Part shown: positions 1-8,100 of the stretch, piece by piece
Numbering within the stretch: the first letter of the stretch is position 1
Layout: the number at the start of each line of letters is the position of its first letter
NCBI RefSeq assembly: GCF_000504285.1
Contig: NZ_KI632511.1
Span: 4,461,372 to 4,525,371 of the forward strand
Direction: 5' to 3'
Source: Actinospica robiniae DSM 44927
GTDB lineage: Bacteria > Actinomycetota > Actinomycetes > Streptomycetales > Catenulisporaceae
DNA length: 64,000 nt
Notes under the pieces: model-generated
Databases searched by the model: none
The model's input: only the letters and a program-made list of their open reading frames with translations
What the model was told of the DNA's origin: nothing
Translations under genes and position numbers: made by a program

Positions 1-38
1 CTCACCCAGCCCTCGCGACTTAAGAGTGGAGAGCATCC

Positions 39-731
39 ATGTCAGTGACGGATGACGCCATCGCCCAAATCAAAGCCATGATCGTGGAGGGGCGCTTCCG
101 GCCCGGCACCCGGCTGCCGAAGGAGGACGACCTCGCCGCCGAACTCGGCCTGTCGCGCAACTCGCTGCGCGAAGCCGTGCGGGCGCTGACGGCCATGAAG
201 ATCCTCGTCGTCCGGCAGGGCGACGGCACCTACGTCTCCAGCCTCGAGCCCGGACTGCTGATGGAGACCCTGGCCTTCGCCTCCGACGTCTCACACGGCA
301 TGACCGCGCTCCAGCTCCTGCAGACCCGCAGGCTGCTCGAACCGCAGGCCGTCGGGCTCGCCGCCCGCGTCATCACCGACGACCAGGTCGAGCAGCTGCG
401 CGACATCCTGGACCGGAGCGAGCGGGCCCACGGCACCCAGGCGTTCGTCGAGCTCGACGCCGAGTTCCACCGCCAGATCCTGGCGCTGGTCGGCAATCCC
501 GTGCTGTCCGTGCTGGCCCAGGTGCTCTCCACCCCGACCCAGCGGGTGCGGATCCTGCGCGGCGACCGGGTGGGCCGGGCGATCGAGTCCGTCTACGCCG
601 AACACCGCGCCATCCTCGACGCGTTGGCCGCCCGCGACGTGGAGCTGGCCGTGGCGACGTCGACCGTGCACGTCGCCGCCGTGGAGCAGTGGCTGAGCGC
701 CAGCCTGGGAGATCCGGCGCTCGATCGGTGA
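39..731 (+). CDS. FadR-subfamily GntR transcriptional regulator
   Basis: This 230-residue protein has an N-terminal winged helix (about residues 5-70, with the GntR signature around LPKEDDLAAELGLSRNSLRE) followed by an all-helical FCD ligand/metal domain. The FCD domain shows the usual Asp/His pattern (ELDAEFHRQI, AEHRAI, STVHVAA). FCD regulators usually repress sugar-acid or sugar genes until the substrate binds. The start has a GGAGAG ribosome site. It is convergent with the ABC importer next to it, so it is the obvious local candidate regulator of that importer and of the secreted glycosidases. The ligand is not deducible. Confidence 0.93.
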   Translation: MSVTDDAIAQIKAMIVEGRFRPGTRLPKEDDLAAELGLSRNSLREAVRALTAMKILVVRQGDGTYVSSLEPGLLMETLAFASDVSHGMTALQLLQTRRLLEPQAVGLAARVITDDQVEQLRDILDRSERAHGTQAFVELDAEFHRQILALVGNPVLSVLAQVLSTPTQRVRILRGDRVGRAIESVYAEHRAILDALAARDVELAVATSTVHVAAVEQWLSASLGDPALDR

Positions 732-759
732 GCGGAAGAAGCCGGCGCACACGACCTGT

Positions 760-807
760 ATGACGAGAGCGGCGGCGGACCTCAGGGTTCGCCGCCGCTC
801 TCGTCAT
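760..807. terminator. Perfect 18-bp hairpin between convergent genes
   Basis: The arms 760-777 and 790-807 are exact reverse complements with a 12-nt loop, between the stop of the GntR gene and the stop of the permease. No T-tract follows, which is usual for high-GC actinobacteria. It probably terminates transcription from both sides. Confidence 0.7.
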
Positions 808-819
808 ACTCGGAACCGC

Positions 820-1869
820 CTAGGCTTTTTCGGCTGAGGATTCTCCGCCGACGACGCGGGCGAGGACGAGGGCGAAGAGGATGACGCCGCCGTTGATGGC
901 CAGCTGCCAGTAGTTCGGGGCGTTGGAGAGGTTGATGATGTTCTGGACCAGCCCCAGCAGGATCACGCCGCTCGCAGCCCCGAGCATCGTGCCCTTGCCG
1001 CCCTGGAGCGAGACCCCGCCGATCACCGCCGCGGCGAAGACCGTGAAGATGATCCCTTCCTGGTAGCCCTGGTCCCCGGTGACCGAGGAGACCCGGCCGG
1101 CCTCGATCAGACCACCGAGCGCCGCGAGCACCGACCCGGCGACATACACGCCGATCTTGATGCGGTCCACCCGGATCCCCGCGGCACGCGCCGCCTCCGC
1201 GTTCCCGCCGATCGCGTAGATCGCCCGGCCGGTACGGTGATACCGCAGGAACAGACCCGCCGCGATGAACACGATCGCCGCGACCACCAGGGAGACCGGG
1301 ACCTTGCCCATGAACTCCGCCCCGATGTAACTGAACGCCGAGGGCAGCTGATACGGGGACTGACCCTGGACACTACCGTTCTGCAGACCGGCGAGCAGCA
1401 CCGTCATCCCGAGCGTCACGATGAACCCGTTCAACCGCGCCTTGACGATCAGCAGGCCGTTGACCAGGCCCACCGCCGCACCGATCGCGAACACGATCAG
1501 GATCCCGATCACCGGGTTGAGCATCAGCCCGGAACCGAACGCCGCCTTGGGCACGATCAACCACGCCGCGATCATCGGGGCCAGGCCGTAGGTGGACTCC
1601 AGGGACAGGTCCATCCCGCCGATCAACAGGATCAGGCTCTCGCCGACCACGGTGATCCCGAGCGCGGAAACCTGCTGGCCCACCCCGGAGATCAGGTTGT
1701 CCGCGGTCAGGAACACCGGACTGATCACCGCCCCGACCACCAGGATCACAACGAGCACCGGCAGCAACGCCGCCTCACGCACGAAACCAAGGGCCACCGG
1801 GCCGCGATCACCCCGGAGGGACGGTCGAAGCCTCGCCGCCGGGGCCGCAGGTTCTTGGGTCTGGGTCAC
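820..1869 (-). CDS. Ribose-type sugar ABC transporter permease
   Basis: This 349-residue polytopic protein belongs to the RbsC/AraH/XylH branched family of sugar permeases (CUT2). It has about eight to ten hydrophobic segments and the family loop GESLILLIGGMDLSLES. It should form the channel for the sugar delivered by the lipoprotein encoded upstream, energised by the double ATPase. The GTG start overlaps the ATPase stop (GTGA) and is preceded by AGGAGA, so translation is coupled. It is the last gene of a binding protein-ATPase-permease operon. The substrate is unknown; the nearby GH2 and DUF5703 enzymes suggest a plant-derived monosaccharide. Confidence 0.93.
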   Translation of the reverse strand: MTQTQEPAAPAARLRPSLRGDRGPVALGFVREAALLPVLVVILVVGAVISPVFLTADNLISGVGQQVSALGITVVGESLILLIGGMDLSLESTYGLAPMIAAWLIVPKAAFGSGLMLNPVIGILIVFAIGAAVGLVNGLLIVKARLNGFIVTLGMTVLLAGLQNGSVQGQSPYQLPSAFSYIGAEFMGKVPVSLVVAAIVFIAAGLFLRYHRTGRAIYAIGGNAEAARAAGIRVDRIKIGVYVAGSVLAALGGLIEAGRVSSVTGDQGYQEGIIFTVFAAAVIGGVSLQGGKGTMLGAASGVILLGLVQNIINLSNAPNYWQLAINGGVILFALVLARVVGGESSAEKA

Positions 1870-3569
1870 TGGGAATCTCCTGCTTCACTGGTGGCGTGCG
1901 CACTGGGACTCCTGCGCACCCCGTCTTCGGCTCCACTGCCTTCTGCTGCGCCCCGGGCTCGCCGGTGCGTACCGCCCTGCGCGCCCGATCCGGCGCCCAC
2001 GCCCTCGATCGCGGCGATCATCGCGGTGCGGTCGAGCCGCCCGCCGGGCACTTCGAGGACGATCCGCCCGCGCACCATCACCAAAACGCGGTCGCAGTAC
2101 GCGAGGTCGTCCAATTCGTCGGTGGCCAGCAACAGCCCGGCCCCGGCGTCCGCCGCCCGGCGCAAAGCCCGCAGCAGCAACTCCTTCGAGGCCACATCCA
2201 CACCCCGCGTCGGGGTGATCGCCACGATGAGCTTGGGATCACGGGCCAGGGCACGGGCGACCGTGACCTTCTGCTGGTTCCCGCCGGACAGGTCGGAGAC
2301 ATGCTGACCGAGCGAGGAAGCCACCACCGCGAGCGCATCCGCCCACGGCTGCGCGGCCGTCGAGACCGTGCGGGGCGCGAGAAGACCGGTCAGCCGGGCG
2401 GAAAGGCGGTCGGTGACCGACATGGTCATGTTCTCGGCTATCGACAGGCCGCCGACGAATCCCGCCGCGCGCCGGTCCTCGGGGATGTAGCCGACGCCGG
2501 CCTCGAGCGCGGCGGCCCGGTCACCGGCCGGCAGCGGCGATCCGTCGAGGACGAGTTCGCCCGACTCGGCGACGTCCACACCCGCCGTGATCCGGCCGAG
2601 GCCGACCACGCCGGAGCTGATCAGCCCGACCACGCCGACGCTCTCACCCGGCGCGATCGAGAGCGAGACGCCGTTGAGATCTCCGTACGGCGACTTGCTC
2701 GCCAGACCGCGCAGTTCGAGGATCGCACCGCCCGACGCCTTGCGCGTCGCCGCGTGGATCGGCATGTCCTCCACCGATCCCGGGGAGGTCTGGAGCTCGG
2801 CCTCCGGGCCCGCCGCGCCCCACACCGAGCCGTGCACCATCGCGTTGACGAGGCCGTCTCCGGTCAGTTCCGCGGTGGGGGCGGCGAGCACGAGCTCGCC
2901 GTCCCGCAGCACGGCGACGTCATCGCAGATGTCGAAGACCTCTTCGAGGTGGTGCGAGATGTAGAGCACTGCCACGCCGGAGTCCACCAGCTGGCGGACC
3001 CGGGTGAACAGCCGCAGCACCGCGTCGCGCTCGAGCGCCGCGGTCGGCTCGTCGAGCAGCAGCACCTTGGTGCCCAGGGCCACGGCCCGGGCCAGTTCCA
3101 CGATCTGGCGCTGTTCCACGGACAGGTCCCGGCACAGGTCGCCGGGATTGACCCCGCTCCCCCACTCGCCGAGCACCTCGCGGGCCTGGGACTTGACCGC
3201 CGCCCAGTCCACCCGGGTGCCGCTGCGCGGCAAACGCCCCAGAAAGACGTTCTCGGCCACGGTCAGCTCGGGCACGATCATCGAGTGCTGGTGCACGGTC
3301 GCGATGCGCTTGCGCCAGGCGTGCACCGCGCCCGCCGGGGGCGCGGCCTCGCCGTCGAAGGTGACCTCCCCCTCGTCCGGCCGCTGCAGGCCGGAGAGGA
3401 TGGAGATCATGGTGGACTTGCCGGCGCCGTTGCGCCCGACCAGGCCCAGACACCGGCCCGGGGCGAGCGTGAGATCCACCCCGCGCAGCGCGCGGGTCGA
3501 GCCGTAGCTCTTGTGGATCCCGCGCGCCGCCACCGCGGCCGGACTCAGCGTTGTTGCCTCAGAGTTCAC
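1866..3569 (-). CDS. Sugar ABC transporter ATP-binding protein (RbsA/XylG type)
   Basis: This is a double-nucleotide-binding-domain ATPase of CUT2 importers, about 567 residues. The N-terminal domain is complete: Walker A GRNGAGKST, signature LSVEQRQ, Walker B LLLDEPTAAL. The C-terminal domain has the degenerate Walker A typical of RbsA proteins (GLISSG) but a normal LSGGNQQK signature. Unusually, its Walker B reads IVAITPTRGVD where DEPTRGID is normal, so the catalytic Asp-Glu pair is gone and only the first site is likely to hydrolyse ATP. I chose the GTG at 3569 because AGG lies about nine bases upstream; a TTG at 3575 is an alternative. The C-terminal ~40 residues are a low-complexity tail. 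Confidence 0.9.
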   Translation of the reverse strand: MNSEATTLSPAAVAARGIHKSYGSTRALRGVDLTLAPGRCLGLVGRNGAGKSTMISILSGLQRPDEGEVTFDGEAAPPAGAVHAWRKRIATVHQHSMIVPELTVAENVFLGRLPRSGTRVDWAAVKSQAREVLGEWGSGVNPGDLCRDLSVEQRQIVELARAVALGTKVLLLDEPTAALERDAVLRLFTRVRQLVDSGVAVLYISHHLEEVFDICDDVAVLRDGELVLAAPTAELTGDGLVNAMVHGSVWGAAGPEAELQTSPGSVEDMPIHAATRKASGGAILELRGLASKSPYGDLNGVSLSIAPGESVGVVGLISSGVVGLGRITAGVDVAESGELVLDGSPLPAGDRAAALEAGVGYIPEDRRAAGFVGGLSIAENMTMSVTDRLSARLTGLLAPRTVSTAAQPWADALAVVASSLGQHVSDLSGGNQQKVTVARALARDPKLIVAITPTRGVDVASKELLLRALRRAADAGAGLLLATDELDDLAYCDRVLVMVRGRIVLEVPGGRLDRTAMIAAIEGVGAGSGAQGGTHRRARGAAEGSGAEDGVRRSPSAHATSEAGDSQ

Positions 3570-3613
3570 AGCCAACTACCTGTCCGTCGTTGTTGCCAGG
3601 AGTTCCGGACGCC

Positions 3614-4768
3614 TCAGGACGCCGCGCAGACGCCGCCGTGAGCCGCGCCGTAGACGTTGCCCCACAGGGTCTGGTCCGACACCGCGGTCGTGGTGAACGA
3701 CGCCGGCAGGCCCGCCTCCGGGGTGGCGAGGTTCAGGTTCAGCGCGTCGTTGGTGACGAACGGGGCCACGATCGGGTCGGCCAGGTTCGTGTCGCCGTTG
3801 TAGGTGACGTTCTCCAGGGTCGGCGCGCCGCCACCAGGCTGACCGGCGGAGAGCTTCACACCCTTCGCGGCGTCGATCGCGTACTGCAGCGCGTACTTCG
3901 CGTACAGGTCCGCCGGCTGCGACTGCGAGGCGTCGAGCGTGCCCTGCTGGATGTCGCACATCTCGAAGGCGACACCGTCATCGCTGACCATGATGACGTG
4001 GTTGGCGTCGCCGACCTTGCCGTAGCCCTTGGCCTTGAGCAGCGGCAGGATGCCGGTGTCGGGGCTCGACCACTGCGAGTAGATCGCCTTCAGCTGGCTG
4101 CCGTACGCGTTCAGGGCGTTCTGCGCGTCGGTGACGGCGGTGGACTCGGTCCACGCGGTCGGGTCCTTCAGCAGCTTGACGCCCGGGTCGTTCTTGGTCA
4201 TGCAGTCGTTGAACGCGTTGCTGCGGTCGCCGCCGTTGGAAGAGGTCAGGTCGCCTTCGAGGTCGAGCACGTACCCTGACTTGACCTTCGAGGATATGTA
4301 GGCGCAGGCGTCCTGGCCGTAGAGCGTGTTCGAGGCACGCACCACCATGTAGACGTGGCCGGTGCCCACGATCGTGTCCACCGACACCAGCTGCACGTTG
4401 TGCGCGGCCGCGTAGGCGATCGCCGGGCCGAGGCTGGTGGCGGTCTCCGGGTTCACGATGATCGCCTTAGCGCCCTGGTTCACCAGCGTCTCGATCTGCT
4501 GGTTCTGCAGCGAGGCGTCGGCCTGGGCGAGGTCGGGGCCGAGCAGCTGCACCCCGTCCTGGCTGGCGTACTGCTGCTCGTACTGGATGTACGCGGCCCA
4601 GAAGGCCGTGTTGTTGTACGTCAGGGAGACACCGATCTTGATCGGACCGCTGCCGCTGGTCGAACTCGCGCTGGAGGTTCCGGGAGCCTTGGAGGAACAG
4701 CCTCCGGCAACCAGGGCCGCAGCGGACACACACGCTGCGAAGAGAGCGGCCTGCCGACGTATGCGCAT
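3614..4768 (-). CDS. Sugar-binding lipoprotein of ribose-type ABC importer
   Basis: This 384-residue extracellular lipoprotein is the first gene of the importer operon. The signal peptide ends in a lipobox, LVAGGC, with the lipidated cysteine at residue 24, followed by a Ser/Thr-rich linker. The mature part is a type I periplasmic-binding fold (IKIGVSLTYNNTAFW start; VSDDGVAFEMCDIQQ near the hinge). It captures the sugar and docks on the permease. A clear GGAGG precedes the ATG. An upstream promoter with candidate operators lies at 4824-4909. Confidence 0.92.
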   Translation of the reverse strand: MRIRRQAALFAACVSAAALVAGGCSSKAPGTSSASSTSGSGPIKIGVSLTYNNTAFWAAYIQYEQQYASQDGVQLLGPDLAQADASLQNQQIETLVNQGAKAIIVNPETATSLGPAIAYAAAHNVQLVSVDTIVGTGHVYMVVRASNTLYGQDACAYISSKVKSGYVLDLEGDLTSSNGGDRSNAFNDCMTKNDPGVKLLKDPTAWTESTAVTDAQNALNAYGSQLKAIYSQWSSPDTGILPLLKAKGYGKVGDANHVIMVSDDGVAFEMCDIQQGTLDASQSQPADLYAKYALQYAIDAAKGVKLSAGQPGGGAPTLENVTYNGDTNLADPIVAPFVTNDALNLNLATPEAGLPASFTTTAVSDQTLWGNVYGAAHGGVCAAS

Positions 4769-4823
4769 CGAGACCTCCGTTGGTCATCGAAGCCCGGGCA
4801 CATTGCCTGAGCGAAGTGGGACC

Positions 4824-4853
4824 ACGATAGGTCCGATGAATCACGCGAGTCAA
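4824..4853 (-). promoter_or_regulatory. Predicted promoter of the sugar importer operon
   Basis: On the minus strand TTGACT (4848-4853) and TATCGT (4824-4829) are 18 bp apart and lie about 55 bp upstream of the lipoprotein start. The spacer contains TGATTCATCGG, which recurs upstream of the large secreted glycosidase. Confidence 0.5.
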
Positions 4854-4909
4854 TAGGTAGGTCCGCATCGAAACCTTGGCGAAGACGATCACTCCGCCGG
4901 TATAGGTCC
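4828..4909. promoter_or_regulatory. Three GGACCTA motifs, candidate operators
   Basis: The heptamer TAGGTCC (GGACCTA on the coding strand of the importer) occurs at 4828-4834, 4858-4864 and 4903-4909. The last copy sits in AGGTCCTACCT, an AGGT-N3-ACCT palindrome like those bound by FadR-type GntR regulators. The copies overlap and precede the predicted importer promoter, so the GntR protein encoded at 39-731 is the natural candidate binder. This is inference from position and symmetry. Confidence 0.4.
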
Positions 4910-4976
4910 TACCTCTCACCGAACCCTCATCCTCGGCTCGGCGGCCATTCTCAGCCGCGCTCCCGGCCGCGTCAAT

Positions 4977-4993
4977 CCATGGTCTAGACCCGT
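4977..4993. promoter_or_regulatory. dre-like palindrome (possible DasR-type site)
   Basis: The perfect 10-bp palindrome GGTCTAGACC at 4981-4990 is preceded by T. It matches the core of the DasR responsive element (TGGTCTAGACCA) known from Streptomyces amino-sugar control, but lacks the last A. It is about 210 bp upstream of the importer and beyond the 3' end of the glycosidase gene. Confidence 0.3.
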
Positions 4994-4995
4994 AT

Positions 4996-5050
4996 GGTGC
5001 CGGGCGGATACGCCCGCCACCAGGGCTCGCGGTCGTATCCGCCCGGCACC
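4996..5050. repeat. 17-bp inverted repeat (hairpin)
   Basis: Arms 4996-5012 and 5034-5050 are exact complements (GGTGCCGGGCGGATACG and its reverse). It lies in the gap between the importer promoter and the 3' end of the glycosidase gene. It may be part of a two-hairpin terminator or insulator together with the structure at 5081-5125. Confidence 0.5.
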
Positions 5051-5080
5051 CACCGGGCGGGGCCGGGCGGACAGGCCGGT

Positions 5081-5125
5081 GTGAGGGGCCTGGAACGCGT
5101 CTCAGACGCGTTCCAGGCCCCTCAC
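5081..5125 (-). terminator. 22-bp near-uninterrupted hairpin
   Basis: Arms 5081-5102 and 5104-5125 are exact complements around a single base. A smaller TTAGGGC/GCCCTAA hairpin lies between it and the stop codon at 5191. Together they are the likely terminator of the large glycosidase transcript, shielding the importer promoter from read-through. Confidence 0.6.
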
Positions 5126-5190
5126 GGTCGAAGACCTGCCTTAGGGCCCGTACGAGCCCTAACCGGCATTACTGCCTTGCTAAGCCGCCG

Positions 5191-8100
5191 TCAGGACGCG
5201 ACGGTGACTTGAACCGGCGCTGAGGTCACCGGGCTCGAGGTGAGATCGGTCGCGATGGCGGTCAGCGTGAGCGGGCCGTCAACGAGAGCGGTCGATGCCG
5301 AGCACGACCACGTTCCGCTGTCGGACGCCGTCGTGGTGCACAGCGTCGAACCGGCACCGGTGACGGTGACCGTCGCGTCCGGCTCGCTCGTCCCGGTGAC
5401 GGTCGGCGTGGACGTGACGGTGTCTCCCGCCGCCGGACCGGTGATGGACACCGCCGGCGGGAAGTCCGTGACGTTCGCGACGCCGTCGCCGCTGATGTCC
5501 ACCACCACGCTGTGGACCGTCACCTGCCCGCTGCCGTTGCGCAGCCGGAAGTCGGCAGCGGAGTGCTGCAGGCCGCCGAAGTACGCGTCGTTCGCGGTGA
5601 CCGTGGCGGTCTTCCAGGTGTTGGTGTTGGTGAGCGGAATGCTCGGACTCGCCGCCGAATACGGGTCGCTCGAGCCGTTGTCGAACTGGACCTGGAACGA
5701 GCCGGTTCCCTGGTCGTAGTAGGAGACCGTGAACTTCGCGGTGTAGTCCCCGGCGTGTGCGATCGAATCGTCGATGTTGAAGTAGATGTTGCTGTCGGTG
5801 CTGGTACGGGCGGACAGGCCGCCGATGTCAGAGGCCGTGGTCGGTCCGTCGAAGCCGCCGGACGGCGTCTCGTCCTCGCTCATGCCGTAGGCCACGTTCG
5901 TCGCGCCGACGACCGAGGCCACCACCGCGTTGCCGGGCGGCAGGTCCGAGGCGTAGAAGCTGACCGCACCCGAGTTGGCGCTGACCAGGCCCGTGGGGTC
6001 GGTGGCGGTCGCGGAGACCGTCACCTTGCCGGCGGTGAGACCGTTGGCCGGCGCGCAGCTCCAGGCCCCGGCGTCCGAAGCAGTGCCGGTGCACAGGGTG
6101 GCCGAGCCGCTGGACACGGTCACCAGCCCGTCCGGTTCGGCGGTGCCGGAGATCGACGAGGCGAGCTTGGCCGTCGCGCCGCTCTTCGGCGAGGTGATCA
6201 CCGGCACCGGCGGGAACTGCGCCCCGGCGGGCACGGCCGGGCCGGTGACGGACACCGCGACGCTGTGCGCGGTGATCGGTCCGTCGGAGTCCAGCCGGAA
6301 GTCGGCACCCGCGTTCTCCAGGCCGCCGAAGTAGGCGCCGGTGACGGAGAACGTCGCCGTCTTCCAGGTGTCGGTTCCAGTCAGCTGGATCGTCCCGGCC
6401 GTGTGGTCGGGGTCTGCGACGCCGTTGTCGTATTGCAGCGCCACGCTTGCCGTGCCCGCGTCGTAGTAGGACACGGTGAAGGTCGCGCCGTAGCTGCTGG
6501 TCGCGGCGACGGAGGGGTCGATGCCGAAGTACATGTCGTTCTCAGTGCCCGAACTCGCGGCGCCGGCGGCGTTCACCGTGCTGCGCGCGCTGAGCCCGTC
6601 CACGTCCGAGGCCGTCGTCTGCGCGGCGGTCGAGCCCGCGTAGTCGACCTGGGTGACGCCGTCGCTGACGTTCTTGCTGCCGAGGACGGTGCCGACCGTG
6701 GCGGTGGTGGCCGGACCGGCCGCGTCGAGGCCGATCTGGACCTTGCCGAGGTGCTTGTCCGCGGTCGGGGCGGTGCCGGTCACGGTGGCGAACGGCAGGC
6801 TGGTGGTCGGCGCGGACGGCTGCTCGACCAGGTAGGACTGGCCGATGACGGCCGGCACCGTGATGACGGCGGCGGTCGTGGGCTTCACCACGATCCGGTG
6901 CGTCCCGGTGCCGCTGACGACCTCGACCTGCTGGCCCGGCCACGGGTTCTCCACCTGGAGCGAGCCGCTCGAGCCGGCCTGGATGGCCGCGGTGACCAGC
7001 TGGCCGTTCTCGACCTGCACGTCGACCTTGTCATTGTGCTGCACGTAGACGGTGCCGCTGGCGTCCCAGTCGCTCGGCACGGCCGGCGCGAACCGGATGA
7101 TGCCGTCGTAGTCCTGGGCCAGGGCCTCGTCGACGCCGGCCGCGACGGTGGCCGTCTGCTCCATGTACGGCTGGTATCCGACGCTGCTGCCGATGTCGGA
7201 GAAGCCGTTCGGGTAGACCTGGTGCGAGGTGGTCAGCGAGACGAGGTCGCTCTCCACCTGGCTCGGCTGCTCGAGCCGGGCCGCGTCGATGGAGTCGAGC
7301 GACCAGTCGTTGCCGCCGACGTTCGGCCGGTGCGTGTAGCTGCGCTGCTCGAGCGCGAACATGTTCGTGTCCTGGTCGCTCACGTCGTTCCAGGGCCACA
7401 GCGGCTCGAGCTCGATGTTCTCGCCGTTCTGCCGAGAGGCGGCCGGCTGGTAGGAGATCGCGATCATGTCGTTCCCGGTCGCGTCCGCGGCCTGTGCCTC
7501 GGCCGCGGTGTAATCCGGGTCGAGCAGCTGCTTACGGGTCGCGTCGTCGGTCCGCGGGTACGGCGGGATCTCGTTGTCCGCCTGGGCGAACCGGGCCAGC
7601 AGCGGGTCCTCGGCCGAGGTGTCGCCGACGAGCTTCGCGGCCTGCGCGATGATCGGGAGCATGGCCTGCTCGGCGGCGATGTCGGTGGTCGGGTCCTGCA
7701 CGGCCCACTGGGTCTCGTGCGCGTTGGCGACGCCGTGCAGCAGACCGTCGGTGCCGACCTGCTGGTAGGCCACCAGGAACTGGACGGTGGCCTCCATGAA
7801 CGGGAACGCCCGCTTGAGGAACGCGAGGTCGCCGGTCGCCTGGTACTGCTCCCACATGTAGAGGGACAGCTCGGAGCCGCTGGTGATGTCGAGCGCGTTC
7901 CAGTTGGGCGAGCCGGGCTCGCTGCACGCGGAGTTGGCGCCCGCGGCGGTCGAGCCGCCGTTGCCGTTGAAGCGCATCACCTCGGGCACACAGGCGCCCG
8001 GGAGGCCGCCCATCTGCTTCGTGGTCCACGCCTCGATCGACGAGAGGTCATTGATGTACATGTCGAAGATCGGCTGGTTCAGCTGGTACTCGCCGGCGCT

